Notes: generated from the sequence alone by a model not told the origin. A DNA stretch of 64,000 bases from Brevibacillus brevis NBRC 100599 (GCF_000010165.1 NC_012491.1:5217001-5281000), one strand, 5' to 3'. Counted from the first letter of the stretch, positions 26,932 to 36,002 are shown. Numbers and translations: made by a program.

Positions 26932-27846
26932 TTATCTTCTCAGCTTTTCATTTGTCGGTGACTTCAACGTCTGCAAACACATGTAGCAGATGATCCCGAA
27001 CAAAATCGTGATGATCATCGAGTGCGTCAGAGTAGCATACAGGTGAAGCTTGTAGATAATTACGAAGCCGCCGCTGAACACCTGCGCGATGCAAAGAATA
27101 AAGCTCAGGATACTTGCACCGTACAAATCACGTCGTTTTTCCTTGAAATGACGTATGCAGTAAATCATTGTCCCCAACAACAAGAATCCCAACACCAACG
27201 CAGCGATTCTGTGTGCAAAATGAATACCAGTCTGTCCGTACAACTCTGGGATGACCTGTCCTTGGCACAGTGGCCAGTCACTGCATGCCATACTTGAACC
27301 CGTATGTCTGACATACGCTCCGAGATAAACGACCGCGTATGTATAAATGGCGACGAACCACATCCAGTTGCGGAAGCCTTTTGAGACGGTCGTTTTCACC
27401 AGGCTTTGCGTTTTTTCCCGCTGATAAACGAACACACTCAACAAGAACACGCCTGTATAAGCAAGCAAAGAGAATCCAAAGTGCAGAGCCAAGACAGATG
27501 AGGACTGTGGCCAAATAACGGCAGAAGCGCCGAGAATGGACTCCACTACGATGAAAAACAAACCAAAAATAGCGAGATTGCGAACTTCTTGGTTGTTTTT
27601 GTAATAGCGCCAGCAAAGTACAGAGAAAATCGCGACAACAATACCGGCAACACCTGTAATCAGGCGATGAGAATATTCAATAATGGATGCCAACGTGTAT
27701 TCCGGAACCCATTTACCGTTGCACAGCGGCCAGTCATTTCCACAGCCGAGTGCTGATTCTGTCTTTGTAACAAGCGAACCGGCTACCATCACGATAAACA
27801 TGATCAAGGTAGCAAGAAAAGCTAATGGCTTCAGCCATTTTCCCAT
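26932..27846 (-). CDS. ctaA: Haem A synthase
   Basis: Converts haem O to haem A for aa3/caa3 oxidases. The 304-residue, eight-TM protein of the Gram-positive (short) CtaA type carries both cysteine pairs: GCGNDWPLCNG (~35-45) and ACSDWPLCQG (~190-199). The conserved His of the haem-binding helices are in IEYSHRLITG, LALHFGFSLL, IHFAHRIAAL and ATLTHSMIIT. Start ATG 27846. It is last in the leftward ctaG-ctaM-ctaB-ctaA set, separated from ctaB by 122 bp containing a hairpin. In B. subtilis ctaA is divergent from ctaB; here both read the same way. Confidence 0.95.
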   Translation of the reverse strand: MGKWLKPLAFLATLIMFIVMVAGSLVTKTESALGCGNDWPLCNGKWVPEYTLASIIEYSHRLITGVAGIVVAIFSVLCWRYYKNNQEVRNLAIFGLFFIVVESILGASAVIWPQSSSVLALHFGFSLLAYTGVFLLSVFVYQREKTQSLVKTTVSKGFRNWMWFVAIYTYAVVYLGAYVRHTGSSMACSDWPLCQGQVIPELYGQTGIHFAHRIAALVLGFLLLGTMIYCIRHFKEKRRDLYGASILSFILCIAQVFSGGFVIIYKLHLYATLTHSMIITILFGIICYMCLQTLKSPTNEKLRR

Positions 27847-27914
27847 AGTAAGTCACCCTGTTTCTTGTGAGGATCAAACAACACCTCGTTCTATGTCCTC
27901 TTTTACGATAATGA

Positions 27915-27942
27915 AACATCCCCTGCTAAGCAAGGGATGTTC
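27915..27942 (-). terminator. Hairpin between ctaB and ctaA
   Basis: AACATCCC and GGGATGTT flank TGC-TAA-GCA, giving a long interrupted stem. The T tract after it on the minus strand is weak (GTTTCATTA), so partial termination or mRNA processing between ctaB and ctaA is possible. Confidence 0.5.
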
Positions 27943-27968
27943 CGTGAACATTTAGTGAGTGTTTCGTG

Positions 27969-28904
27969 TCAATAATAGTTGACCATGGTACTAATGACGA
28001 TCGCCGCACAAAACACTGTCAAATAAAGGATGGAATAGCCGAATAGTTTGCGTGCCCAAGCAAGATCATCCTTGGTTTTGAACCCTTGGAAAAGCAGAAC
28101 CATGTACACAATCCCCATCACACCCATGACGAGCAAATACACAAAGCCTAGGCTACCGTGGATGAAAAGCAGCAAAGAAGCCGGGAACAACACCGAACCC
28201 CACAGCACCATTTGTCGCTTCGTCTCTGCAAAACCTTTTACTACAGGTAGCATCGGCAGATTACCTGCACGGTATTCTTCTGTTTTTAACATGGCCAACG
28301 CCAAAAAATGGGGAGGCTGCCACAAGAACAAAACCAGGAACAACAGCCAAGCAGTCATGTCCATGGTCTCTGTTACTGCTACCCACCCAATCACGGGAGG
28401 AGCTGCACCTGAAATACCGCCAATCACCGTATTGAGAGTTGTCACTCGTTTCAACGGCGTGTAAATCAGTACGTAAAAAATGTGGCCGATCAATCCCCAA
28501 ACAGCCGCCAAGGGATTCGCATAAACTGCCAACACAGTAACCCCTGCCAAGAGCAGGCCAATTCCTAAGAGGATTGCGTTACGTGCAGATATTCTTCCTG
28601 TCGCTACCCCCCGATGTTGCGTCCGCTTCATTTTTTTGTCCAGATCACGGTCGTAGAAATTGTTTAATGCCGCACCCGACATAATGACCAAAGCGGTTCC
28701 CAGCATGGTGAAAAAAGCCAGTTTCCAGTTCGGATAACCGTAGGACGCTAACCATAAAGCAGCAAAAGTGGTCATCAAGTTTGACAGAGTAATACCTGGC
28801 TTCGTCAGTTGTACGTAATCCCGAAAGGTAGCTGGCCCTACCGGCTGTGTCTGCAAAGAAGCATCGGCATCAAGCGATTCCTGCACGGTCATTTGCTGGT
28901 CCAC
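27969..28904 (-). CDS. ctaB: Protohaem IX farnesyltransferase (haem O synthase)
   Basis: UbiA-family prenyltransferase that farnesylates haem B, supplying CtaA. The 311-residue product has about nine TM segments and the two Asp-rich motifs: NNFYDRDLDKKMKRTQHR (~83-100) and the second cytoplasmic loop containing ALAMLKTEEYRAGNLPMLPV (~200-218). The start is GTG 28904, preceded by AGGAGG at 8 nt spacing. It is 38 bp downstream of ctaM and belongs to the oxidase assembly group. Confidence 0.95.
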   Translation of the reverse strand: MDQQMTVQESLDADASLQTQPVGPATFRDYVQLTKPGITLSNLMTTFAALWLASYGYPNWKLAFFTMLGTALVIMSGAALNNFYDRDLDKKMKRTQHRGVATGRISARNAILLGIGLLLAGVTVLAVYANPLAAVWGLIGHIFYVLIYTPLKRVTTLNTVIGGISGAAPPVIGWVAVTETMDMTAWLLFLVLFLWQPPHFLALAMLKTEEYRAGNLPMLPVVKGFAETKRQMVLWGSVLFPASLLLFIHGSLGFVYLLVMGVMGIVYMVLLFQGFKTKDDLAWARKLFGYSILYLTVFCAAIVISTMVNYY

Positions 28905-28942
28905 GTTTTGTACCTCCTGTTTCCTTCTATCTGAATACCCGA

Positions 28943-29401
28943 TTACTTACCAAAAATGACATCCAGCACGCCAGACGTCTCGCCACCTGGATAAATCCAA
29001 TACAACAGCAGATAAACCGCAGCTCCCGTAATGGATGTGACAAACCAGACAATGGACGTCCAAGGACCGATCTTCCGATGTGAAGCATAATTTTTCGTGT
29101 AAGCGTACCTGAGTGTAATCAGACCCATCACACCACCGACTGTTGCCAGGACGATGTGGAAGAACAAGAACGTCTGATAGATTGGCTTGATGCTATCAGG
29201 TCCGCCAAAATGCGTGTTTCCGATAAAAGCCGTTCTGGAAACATAAGTGATAAAGAAGATCGTGGCACAGATTGCAGCCCATTTCATAATCTTCATATGC
29301 TTATCTACTTGCTTTTTCGCAATGGCGTACCAGCCAATTGCAACGAGAATTCCGCTAATGACAATAAAAGTCGTACTTACCGTAGGCAAGATGAGCCCCA
29401 T
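28943..29401 (-). CDS. ctaM: DUF420 oxidase assembly protein (CtaM/YozB-like)
   Basis: 152-residue membrane protein with four predicted TM segments, DUF420 family. It begins MGLILPTVSTTFIVISGILV and has the conserved HKRIM-like helix (KHMKIMKWAA), the segment SRTAFIGNTHFGG, and FHIVLATVGG. In Staphylococcus aureus CtaM is needed for a functional haem-A oxidase, and the gene is often next to ctaA/ctaB, as here. The function is by family and context. It lies 43 bp from ctaG. Confidence 0.85.
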   Translation of the reverse strand: MGLILPTVSTTFIVISGILVAIGWYAIAKKQVDKHMKIMKWAAICATIFFITYVSRTAFIGNTHFGGPDSIKPIYQTFLFFHIVLATVGGVMGLITLRYAYTKNYASHRKIGPWTSIVWFVTSITGAAVYLLLYWIYPGGETSGVLDVIFGK

Positions 29402-29444
29402 TTTTTCACCTCATTCAACAAACGTTTCTGCTGTTCGCGCATAT

Positions 29445-30317
29445 TTAAAAAGTCGGCTTTTCAGCACCGAAAGATTGATCCATCGGCAAGTCGTCCTGCT
29501 TCTCTGCCTTGTACCAATGGTAGAAGACATAGGCCAGCACACAGCCATAAACAAGCTCCTGTACCAGCTTCATAATGATTCCGCCAAGACGCTGATCGTT
29601 AAACGCATCGAGGCTCTGGAATAGCTGTGGAGCAGCTATATACGTAGCGTACAGCGGTTCCGAGGCAAAAATAATCAGCGCACAGGCTGGCGTAATCAAG
29701 ACACCGTTTGCAAAAACGTACGACAGTTTTTTCAATCCGGCCAGTTGTCGCTTGTTATCAGACAACGGACTCACAATGGGCCACCACATTGCAAATGCGG
29801 CAATCACGAGAATGATATGATAAAACGTCATCCACTCATGGTTGATCGCAACGGCATCAAATATAAACGGAACATGGTAAAACGAAAACAGCGAGTTGAA
29901 CAACAGCGCTGCCACTAACGGATGTGTCAAAGCGTTTAGGATAAGCTTCAGCGCTTTCGGACTGAAAATCCTTGCCAAAAGCCATTCAGGCATGGCCAGA
30001 AGCATGAGCGGTGGCAGAGCAAAGTACAAGATCGATTGTTGAAGCATGTGTAAACTAAACATGTAATGATGGCCGTAATAACTGATAGGGCTTCCTTGTG
30101 CAACGTAAAACAACACGATTGCCAACACGAAAAGCAATCTTTGCTTGCCAGTCGCCGGTGTAGCGTTTTCAAAACGTTTATGCATGGGACCTGTTAGAAG
30201 AAAGTAGACAGTTGTCACGAGCAACGACAAAAGCATCACATCCGGACTCCATAAATCCGAAAAGGTTGCTGATCCGGTAGCCGGTGACATCTCGTGCATT
30301 TGATGTGCATTTCCCAA
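29445..30317 (-). CDS. ctaG: Cytochrome c oxidase assembly factor CtaG
   Basis: 290-residue integral membrane protein, about seven TM segments, of the caa3_CtaG family (needed for caa3 oxidase assembly in B. subtilis, probably in copper insertion). Features: FSDLWSPDVM before TM1, HHYMFSLHMLQQSILYFALPPLML, and FYHVPFIFDAVAINHEWM with conserved His. TTG 30317 is chosen because GGGAGG lies about 9 nt upstream; the longer frame to 30443 has no RBS and lacks family similarity. It is the first gene of ctaG-ctaM-ctaB-ctaA and lies right next to repeat element D. Confidence 0.88.
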   Translation of the reverse strand: MGNAHQMHEMSPATGSATFSDLWSPDVMLLSLLVTTVYFLLTGPMHKRFENATPATGKQRLLFVLAIVLFYVAQGSPISYYGHHYMFSLHMLQQSILYFALPPLMLLAMPEWLLARIFSPKALKLILNALTHPLVAALLFNSLFSFYHVPFIFDAVAINHEWMTFYHIILVIAAFAMWWPIVSPLSDNKRQLAGLKKLSYVFANGVLITPACALIIFASEPLYATYIAAPQLFQSLDAFNDQRLGGIIMKLVQELVYGCVLAYVFYHWYKAEKQDDLPMDQSFGAEKPTF

Positions 30318-30555
30318 GTTTATATCCTCCCTTCCGAATGTGAAATCTTGGACGTTGCCGCACTCGCTGGGCGTCGTCATATGTACATTTTGTTTCAATT
30401 TGAAATACCAATTTTTATCTATTAAATGTTGCCCTTGATCCAATCTCCATTATACCGTTTATTCCCTTTTTCTTTGAAGACAAAAATGAACAAAGTGTTG
30501 AACAATACAATTCGTAAAATTCACACAAAAAACTCCTTATGAGTGGAGTCAACAT

Positions 30556-30777
30556 AGTGTAGGGAAAGAAAAAGCACAGTTCTCTCCGACTCTGACACGC
30601 CCGCAAGGGGGATTTACTGTCCGTCTCCACTTCCAAAAGGGGACCGTCGAGCCAAAGCCACCCTACGGGCGGAAGTTTCTCAGGGAAGAAGTGTTCGACA
30701 AGCGTGGTCCTCTTTTGGAAGTTCCGACTGGGTAGGCGTTGTCAAGGTCTACGAGACCTGTGCTTTTTCTTCTCACC
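30556..30777. repeat. Large hairpin repeat element, divergent inverted copy D
   Basis: Arms 30568-30579 and 30758-30769 (GAAAAAGCACAG/CTGTGCTTTTTC) form the outer stem. Arms 30629-30645 and 30706-30722 (ACTTCCAAAAGGGGACC/GGTCCTCTTTTGGAAGT) form the inner stem with one G-T pair. Between them, GCCCGCAAGGGGGATTTACT and the next four bases are the reverse complement of the core of copies A and C (GGACAGTGAATCCCCTTGC). The arms differ from A-C, so this is a related but distinct type in the opposite orientation. The remaining 30318-30555 holds only the upstream region of ctaG; I see nothing else there. Confidence 0.65.
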
Positions 30778-30815
30778 AGCTTTATTGGGACATCGTACCT
30801 TTTACAACACTTCCT

Positions 30816-30857
30816 ATAAAAAAAATAAAGAAGAGTCCAGATCTTGTCTGAACTCTT
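30816..30857 (-). terminator. Intrinsic terminator of the paaABCD-aldehyde dehydrogenase operon
   Basis: Minus strand: AAGAGTTCAGA-CAAGA-TCTGGACTCTT then CTTTATTTTTTTT; an 11-bp stem with one G-T pair, 14 bp past the dehydrogenase stop. Confidence 0.9.
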
Positions 30858-30871
30858 CTTCTCTTCTTATC

Positions 30872-32314
30872 TTACAAACCAAAGGAAACGAACTTCGTCT
30901 CCAAATACTCATCCATTCCGTAGCGGCCACCCTCACGGCCGATTCCGCTTTCCTTGAAACCGCCAAACGGCGCTTGTGTCTGGGTTGGCGATCCGTCATT
31001 GATCCCGACGATTCCGTATTCGAGGAGCTCAGCCATGCGGAAGCAACGCTGATTATCGCGGGTATACACATAAGCAGCCAAGCCGTAACGTGTGTCGTTT
31101 GCCATCTGTACGACATCCGCTTCCTCGGTAAAACGCACGAGTGGAACGACAGGGCCGAACGTTTCCTCAAAGGAGATTTTCATATCCGTTGTAACGCCAG
31201 CAATCAAGGTCGGTTCGCAATAGAAGCCCTTCGCATAATCACCTTCAACCAAACGATTTCCGCCGTATACCACTTGCCCGCCTTTGTCCTTGGCGTCCTC
31301 GATATGCTCGAGCACCTTGTTCAGGGCACGCTCGTTCACCAGTGGACCGATCTCCGTCTCTTTCTGGCGACCATCCCCTACCTTCGCACGCTTCAAACGC
31401 TCTACCAGCTTTTCTGTAAACGCATCTGCGACATCCTCGTGGACGTACAGACGGTTCGTGCAAATGCACATTTGACCGGAGTTGCGGAACTTGCTCTCAA
31501 ACAGACCTTTTACGGCTGCATCCAGATCGGCATCCGGGAATACGATGAACGGTGCGTGACCACCAAGCTCCATGCTGACGCGCTTCACTTGCTTCGCCGC
31601 GCCTTCCATCAGCAGCTTGCCGACACGGGTGGAGCCTGTAAATCCGATTTTGGAGAGCTTCGGATTGTCGATAAACTCCTTCCCAATCGATTCCGGATTT
31701 CCAATGACGAGGTTTACGACGCCTTTTGGAAAGCCAGCCTGCTCAATCAGCTCAAACATGCGAATCGCAGACAACGGCGTGCTTTCTGCTGGCTTTAAAA
31801 CCACCGTGCAGCCCGCAGCCAAAGCCGGAGCGATCTTACGTGCAACCATGTTCACCGGGAAATTCCATGGGGTAATCGCCCCTACCACTCCTACAGGCTG
31901 GCGGAGCACCATGATGCGCTTATTCGCAACCGAGGATGGGATCGTTTCTCCATTGACACGCTTGGCCTCTTCTGCGTACCAAACAAAGTTATCAGCAGCA
32001 CCCAGCACTTCGCCTTTTGCCTCGCCCAAAGGCTTGCCCATTTCAGCAGAAATGATGCCCGCCAGTTCATCCCGATTGTTTTTCACCAGCTCGGACAAAC
32101 TGTACAAATATTTGGCGCGCTCACGAGCAGTTAGTCGAGACCAGCTGGCAAATGCCTGATGAGCAGCGTCGATGGCCTTGTTGGCATCACGCCCATCACC
32201 GAAGGTTACGGTGCCAACTGTTTCACCTGTAGCCGGATTCGTAATTTGAATGGACTCGCCACTCTCGGCATTCTCCCATTCTCCATTAATAAACATTTGC
32301 TTGTACTCTCCCAT
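30872..32314 (-). CDS. NAD(P)-dependent aldehyde dehydrogenase, succinate-semialdehyde dehydrogenase-like
   Basis: 480-residue aldehyde dehydrogenase. Visible: the cofactor region TPWNFPVNMVARKIAPALAA, the catalytic Glu in MELGGHAPF (~255), the catalytic Cys in GQMCICTNR (~289), and EETFGPVVPL. Overall it resembles GabD-type enzymes. It is the last gene after paaABCD and 24 bp from paaD, so its physiological substrate may be the semialdehyde formed on ring opening (the reaction of the PaaZ dehydrogenase domain), not succinate semialdehyde. ATG 32314 follows GAGAGGAG; the longer ORF start at 32332 lacks RBS support. It is the only aldehyde dehydrogenase in the paa block. Confidence 0.88.
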   Translation of the reverse strand: MGEYKQMFINGEWENAESGESIQITNPATGETVGTVTFGDGRDANKAIDAAHQAFASWSRLTARERAKYLYSLSELVKNNRDELAGIISAEMGKPLGEAKGEVLGAADNFVWYAEEAKRVNGETIPSSVANKRIMVLRQPVGVVGAITPWNFPVNMVARKIAPALAAGCTVVLKPAESTPLSAIRMFELIEQAGFPKGVVNLVIGNPESIGKEFIDNPKLSKIGFTGSTRVGKLLMEGAAKQVKRVSMELGGHAPFIVFPDADLDAAVKGLFESKFRNSGQMCICTNRLYVHEDVADAFTEKLVERLKRAKVGDGRQKETEIGPLVNERALNKVLEHIEDAKDKGGQVVYGGNRLVEGDYAKGFYCEPTLIAGVTTDMKISFEETFGPVVPLVRFTEEADVVQMANDTRYGLAAYVYTRDNQRCFRMAELLEYGIVGINDGSPTQTQAPFGGFKESGIGREGGRYGMDEYLETKFVSFGL

Positions 32315-32338
32315 GACATTCGCTCCTCTCAATCTCTC

Positions 32339-32842
32339 TCAATAGATTGGTTTTAGGGCCTCAAATGGATTTTTGCAGTGCCGGCAATACAAAATACTTC
32401 GACAAGCAGCAGGGCCAAACAAATTTTCCATTTGCGTATAAGGGGAATCACAATAGGGACAGGCTACTTCCCATGTGTCTCCCGGTTTGAAGTCAAGCGG
32501 TGGCGGCGCGATGCCAAAGCTTTTCAGCTTATCGCGGGCATCCAAAGCGATACGATCAGATGTCCAGGCTGGATCATAGACGAACGCTACCTGAACCTGA
32601 TTGATTCCTTCTGCCTCCACCAGCTTTTCTGTGATGTTTCTCTTCATGATCTCGAGTGCCGGACAGCCGACAAAGGTAGGGAGCACCTCGACGTGTACGA
32701 CGTCTGCTTCGACGCGCACTTTGTGGATCATCCCCATCTCTACCATGCTAATCACCGGAATTTCGGGATCGGTTACTTGCTGCAGCAGTTCCCAGCATGT
32801 CGCTTCAAGCCCTTCATGCAGTTGCAGTTCTTCTTGCGCCAT
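32339..32842 (-). CDS. paaD: Phenylacetyl-CoA epoxidase subunit PaaD
   Basis: 167-residue PaaD (PaaJ in older naming), a DUF59/MIP18-type protein thought to mature Fe sites of the epoxidase. The N-terminal domain has TDPEIPVISMVEMGMIHKV and FVGCPALEIM (~59-68). The C-terminus has a zinc-ribbon-like set CPYCDSPYT..FGPAACRSILYCRHCKNPF. Both parts match the family. It is fourth in paaABCD, 17 bp after paaC. Confidence 0.93.
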   Translation of the reverse strand: MAQEELQLHEGLEATCWELLQQVTDPEIPVISMVEMGMIHKVRVEADVVHVEVLPTFVGCPALEIMKRNITEKLVEAEGINQVQVAFVYDPAWTSDRIALDARDKLKSFGIAPPPLDFKPGDTWEVACPYCDSPYTQMENLFGPAACRSILYCRHCKNPFEALKPIY

Positions 32843-32859
32843 GAGAGAATCACCCCTTT

Positions 32860-33693
32860 TTACCAGCCCGCAGCCGGATCAATGCGATACACTTCAGACA
32901 AGGTTGCCAAAGCTTGCACCAGATCAGCAGTATGTTCACCATGACGACCGCGCTCTTGTGGCACTCCTGGCTCACCTGGCCAGTCAAGTCCTGCATTTTC
33001 AAAAATGTCTTTGGTCAGTGTCAGCCATTTTTGTTTCAGTTCCTCTTCTTCTGCAATCAGGCCAAATTGAACGATATCGACTTGGTTTGGTCCAAGCTGA
33101 GGCAACTCCCCGGCATCCTTCCAAACTTTTGCGATGGCTGCCTCCAGCCTCTGACGGGCATCAGCCGTACTGTTCGCCAATTGCTTCAACCAAACTTGCC
33201 AGTGCATCAGATGGTAGCGATGCTCTGTCATCATTTTGCGACTGACCAGCGCGAGTGGTGCGTATGACGACTGCGTAAGAGCCTCCAAGCGAACCTGCTT
33301 GTATAAGCCGTACACATAGCTGCGAACAATCGCATAAGCCCAATCGTAATGGGGATGATCATTGTATTCGCCGTCGCCGTTTTTACGCTCTACCAAGATC
33401 GCATTGGAAAACGCCTTCGCCTCGCGCAGCTGTGCGAGATCGTCTGCTTTGCCCACTCCTAGTTGCTCGAGCATGTCATAAAACATTACGGCATGGCCCA
33501 TCATGTCCTGAGACATCGATGAAAAAGCCACATCTTCTTCAATATGCGGAGCCAGCCCAAGCCATTCCGATCCGCGATAAGCCAATATAAAATCGTCATC
33601 AGCAAGCTGGAACAACAGGTCGGTCAAGGCTTTTGCAAATGACGGGTTTTGTTTTGCTGCTTCCACTGTTTCTACATGTAAACGGTCGCCCAT
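32860..33693 (-). CDS. paaC: Phenylacetyl-CoA epoxidase structural subunit PaaC
   Basis: 277-residue ferritin-like subunit that scaffolds PaaA in the multicomponent monooxygenase converting phenylacetyl-CoA to the ring 1,2-epoxide. Characteristic stretches are LADDDFILAYRGSEWLG, HIEEDVAFSSMSQDMMGHA and MTEHRYHLMHWQVWL. Its diiron-site residues are partly lost, as is normal for PaaC. It lies between paaB and paaD in the correct operon order. Confidence 0.95.
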   Translation of the reverse strand: MGDRLHVETVEAAKQNPSFAKALTDLLFQLADDDFILAYRGSEWLGLAPHIEEDVAFSSMSQDMMGHAVMFYDMLEQLGVGKADDLAQLREAKAFSNAILVERKNGDGEYNDHPHYDWAYAIVRSYVYGLYKQVRLEALTQSSYAPLALVSRKMMTEHRYHLMHWQVWLKQLANSTADARQRLEAAIAKVWKDAGELPQLGPNQVDIVQFGLIAEEEELKQKWLTLTKDIFENAGLDWPGEPGVPQERGRHGEHTADLVQALATLSEVYRIDPAAGW

Positions 33694-33710
33694 GATTGTA
33701 TCCCTCCTGC

Positions 33711-34043
33711 TTAACTGCCGTTGCCTGCATGCTTCTGTTTTTCTTCGTACTGCTCACGATGGTGGCGCCATCTCGACTGCAAATCGCCGTACCCTTTGGT
33801 CTCCCGGTAGCTCTTGTTGTCGAGTCTTTCCAAGAAAGGACGCTCCTCTGGCGGCAGTCCAAAAATGTCGTCGCGCTTGACTACCCACAAATTAAAACAA
33901 GGCTCACGGCGCAGGAAATTCTCCCTCGCCATACTCAAAGCAACTTCTTTATTGGGTGCCAACAAACTGAACTGTTGGACGAACGGAGCATTTACGCTTT
34001 TTTGGCTGAATACTTCGTATATGAAAAAGTTTTCGTTGCTCAT
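33711..34043 (-). CDS. paaB: Phenylacetyl-CoA epoxidase subunit PaaB
   Basis: 110-residue PaaB, a small structural subunit of the phenylacetyl-CoA epoxidase. It has the family pattern YEVFSQKSVNAPFVQQFSLL, ALSMARENFLRREPCFNLWV and a Lys/Arg-rich end. ATG 34043 is preferred over 34049 because AGGTG then has proper spacing. It is 10 bp after paaA. Confidence 0.93.
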   Translation of the reverse strand: MSNENFFIYEVFSQKSVNAPFVQQFSLLAPNKEVALSMARENFLRREPCFNLWVVKRDDIFGLPPEERPFLERLDNKSYRETKGYGDLQSRWRHHREQYEEKQKHAGNGS

Positions 34044-34053
34044 CCACATTCAC

Positions 34054-35022
34054 CTACCCTACTTGTCGGCCGTACGACATAATCGCATCGCGCACCCATT
34101 TGGTTTCCTCATAAGACATTACCCGAAGATTCAGACGATGAGCGGAGCGTGGTCCGTTCCCCTTGACGATTTGCTTGAACTCTTCCCAGTCAGGCTGTTG
34201 GTAGACCCATTTGCCTTCTGCCTCGTCGAAGTAAATCGTATCGTCTGGCACTGTGAAGCCAAGATGGAAAATACGCGGCAAATACTTTTCCAGGAATACT
34301 TGGCGCAATTCTTCATTCGTCTGTGTGCGAATCTTGTAGCGCATGTTGGCTTCCTGATTGCTCGTAATGTTGCCATTTTCCGGTGGTCCGAAAAACATCA
34401 AGAGGGAAGGCCACCAACGATGGATCGCATCTTGTAGCATTTGACGCTGTTCATCAGTGCCTTCTGCCAACTCCAAGACGATGCTCTCCCCGTGCTGGGC
34501 GTGGAACTTTTCTTCCGCACAGATCCGATGCAGAGCGCGGGCGTAAGGTGCATAAGATGTATCGAGGGACATCGATTGTGTAATGATAGCCGCTCCGTCA
34601 ACCAGCCAGCCAATCACACCAGCATCAGCCCAGGTAGGTGCTTCCATGTGGAATACATTGTGAAATTTCAGTCTCTTTGAAAACAAATCATTCATGATAT
34701 CCTCGCGCGTCTTGCCCAATGGCTCAAGCAAGTCTTCTGCGACGCGAAGGAGCAATTGACCATGCCCCATCTCGTCCTGGACCTTCGCCATGATCGCCAG
34801 CTTTCTGCGCAATGTCGGCGCCTTTGGTACCCATTCCTTTTCCGGCAAGGCACCCATGATCTCACTGATGCCATGCATCGAAATCAGCTTGATCAACTGG
34901 TTGCGATAGTCGTCTGGCATCCAATCGTCTGCCTCTATTTTTTCCCCGCGATCGATTCTCGCTAAAAACGCTTCCAACTTTTCGTTTTCAGTCAGATCGG
35001 CATGTTCGAGCCTCATTTGCAT
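34054..35022 (-). CDS. paaA: Phenylacetyl-CoA epoxidase catalytic subunit PaaA
   Basis: 322-residue catalytic diiron subunit of the 1,2-phenylacetyl-CoA epoxidase. The carboxylate-bridged iron ligands sit in KVQDEMGHGQLLLRVAEDL (~80-98) and HRICAEEKFHAQHGESIVLE (~165-184), with ExxH pairs. The C-terminal part (WEEFKQIVKGNGPRSAHRL) is conserved in PaaA. ATG 35022 follows GGAGG. It is the first gene of the leftward paaABCD-aldehyde dehydrogenase operon; the upstream 45-64 bp carries a candidate PaaX site. No paaE reductase gene follows. Confidence 0.96.
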   Translation of the reverse strand: MQMRLEHADLTENEKLEAFLARIDRGEKIEADDWMPDDYRNQLIKLISMHGISEIMGALPEKEWVPKAPTLRRKLAIMAKVQDEMGHGQLLLRVAEDLLEPLGKTREDIMNDLFSKRLKFHNVFHMEAPTWADAGVIGWLVDGAAIITQSMSLDTSYAPYARALHRICAEEKFHAQHGESIVLELAEGTDEQRQMLQDAIHRWWPSLLMFFGPPENGNITSNQEANMRYKIRTQTNEELRQVFLEKYLPRIFHLGFTVPDDTIYFDEAEGKWVYQQPDWEEFKQIVKGNGPRSAHRLNLRVMSYEETKWVRDAIMSYGRQVG

Positions 35023-35066
35023 GGAGAACGCCCTCCTTTTATCAGATATGCATTATGATAAAATTA

Positions 35067-35086
35067 TAATACGTTTTTATAACGCA
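35067..35086. promoter_or_regulatory. Candidate PaaX operator upstream of paaA
   Basis: TAATACGTTTTTATAACGCA matches the site upstream of ethD at 16 of 20 positions. ATACGTTTTT recurs at 35103-35112, so two sites may exist. It lies 45-64 bp before the paaA start. Confidence 0.6.
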
Positions 35087-35137
35087 ATAATAACATAACG
35101 TCATACGTTTTTGCAATACGCTTACATGGAGACTCTC

Positions 35138-35965
35138 CTATTCTCCGCGCCCAGTTATATCTGCTGCCTTTTTCAACTGCTCGGCCATATGCCGCAGCTC
35201 TTGCATGACTGCATCCAGCTCCTGTATTCGGGTCGACTGCTGTACACTGTGATTCATCGTCTTCTCCATTTCGCCCGTTACCGTCCCGACGAGTGCATTC
35301 ATTTCATCTAATAGACTGAAAATGCCTTTCGCTGAAGTAGCGGTCGTCTGGGAAAGCTGACGGATTTCCTCTGCAACGACGGAAAAGCCGCGACCAGCAG
35401 CCCCTGCACGAGCCGCTTCGAGGACGGCATTCAAGCCGAGTACATTGGAGCGCGTCGAGATATTGCGGATCAATTCGTTGATCTGGGTCGTTTCTGCAAT
35501 TTTCAGCCCTAATTGACCGGCTGCATCACTCAGCGTGTGGCTCGCTTGTGCCAAATGGTCTGCGTCCGTTGCCAGACTTTCTGTGTGCTGCGTGATATTT
35601 TCCAGCGCGTCCGTCAAGTTTTGAGCCAAGCCGTGCAAGCGATCCTCTTGATCGGTCGTCACGCCTGTCGCCAAGCATCCGACTACCTGCCCGTTTTCAA
35701 CAAGCGGGTAACCGACTGCGATATACGGGACGCCGTATAGCTCTTTGGAAATCTTCTTCACGACCCTCTTCCCCTCTTTTACCGCCGTCGCATTGATACT
35801 CCCCGGGCGCAATTCATCTCCTACTCGAATCCCCAGGTTCAAGCCCTGTGCCGGATAATAGGCGAGAAACTTCTCTTTGTCAGTGACTCCTACCATACAT
35901 TCGGACAAAAATGCCTTTTGTAAAATCGGTGCAACCATTAAGACGCTATTCAGCAATTGAGACAT
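35138..35965 (-). CDS. Soluble chemoreceptor-like signalling protein (YfmS type)
   Basis: 275-residue protein without TM segments. Residues ~1-125 form a small sensor domain ([32 protein letters not shown]). Residues ~130-275 form an MCP signalling hairpin with the conserved tip [20 protein letters not shown] and [16 protein letters not shown]. It resembles B. subtilis YfmS, a cytoplasmic receptor-like protein. ATG 35965 follows GGAGGAG; the longer frame has no RBS. It lies directly downstream of the Liv-type transporter and upstream of paaA, so it probably links aromatic or amino-acid uptake to chemotaxis. That link is inference. Confidence 0.85.
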   Translation of the reverse strand: MSQLLNSVLMVAPILQKAFLSECMVGVTDKEKFLAYYPAQGLNLGIRVGDELRPGSINATAVKEGKRVVKKISKELYGVPYIAVGYPLVENGQVVGCLATGVTTDQEDRLHGLAQNLTDALENITQHTESLATDADHLAQASHTLSDAAGQLGLKIAETTQINELIRNISTRSNVLGLNAVLEAARAGAAGRGFSVVAEEIRQLSQTTATSAKGIFSLLDEMNALVGTVTGEMEKTMNHSVQQSTRIQELDAVMQELRHMAEQLKKAADITGRGE

Positions 35966-36002
35966 GCTTGCTCCTCCTACCCTTGTGATGAAAACAACGA
36001 TT

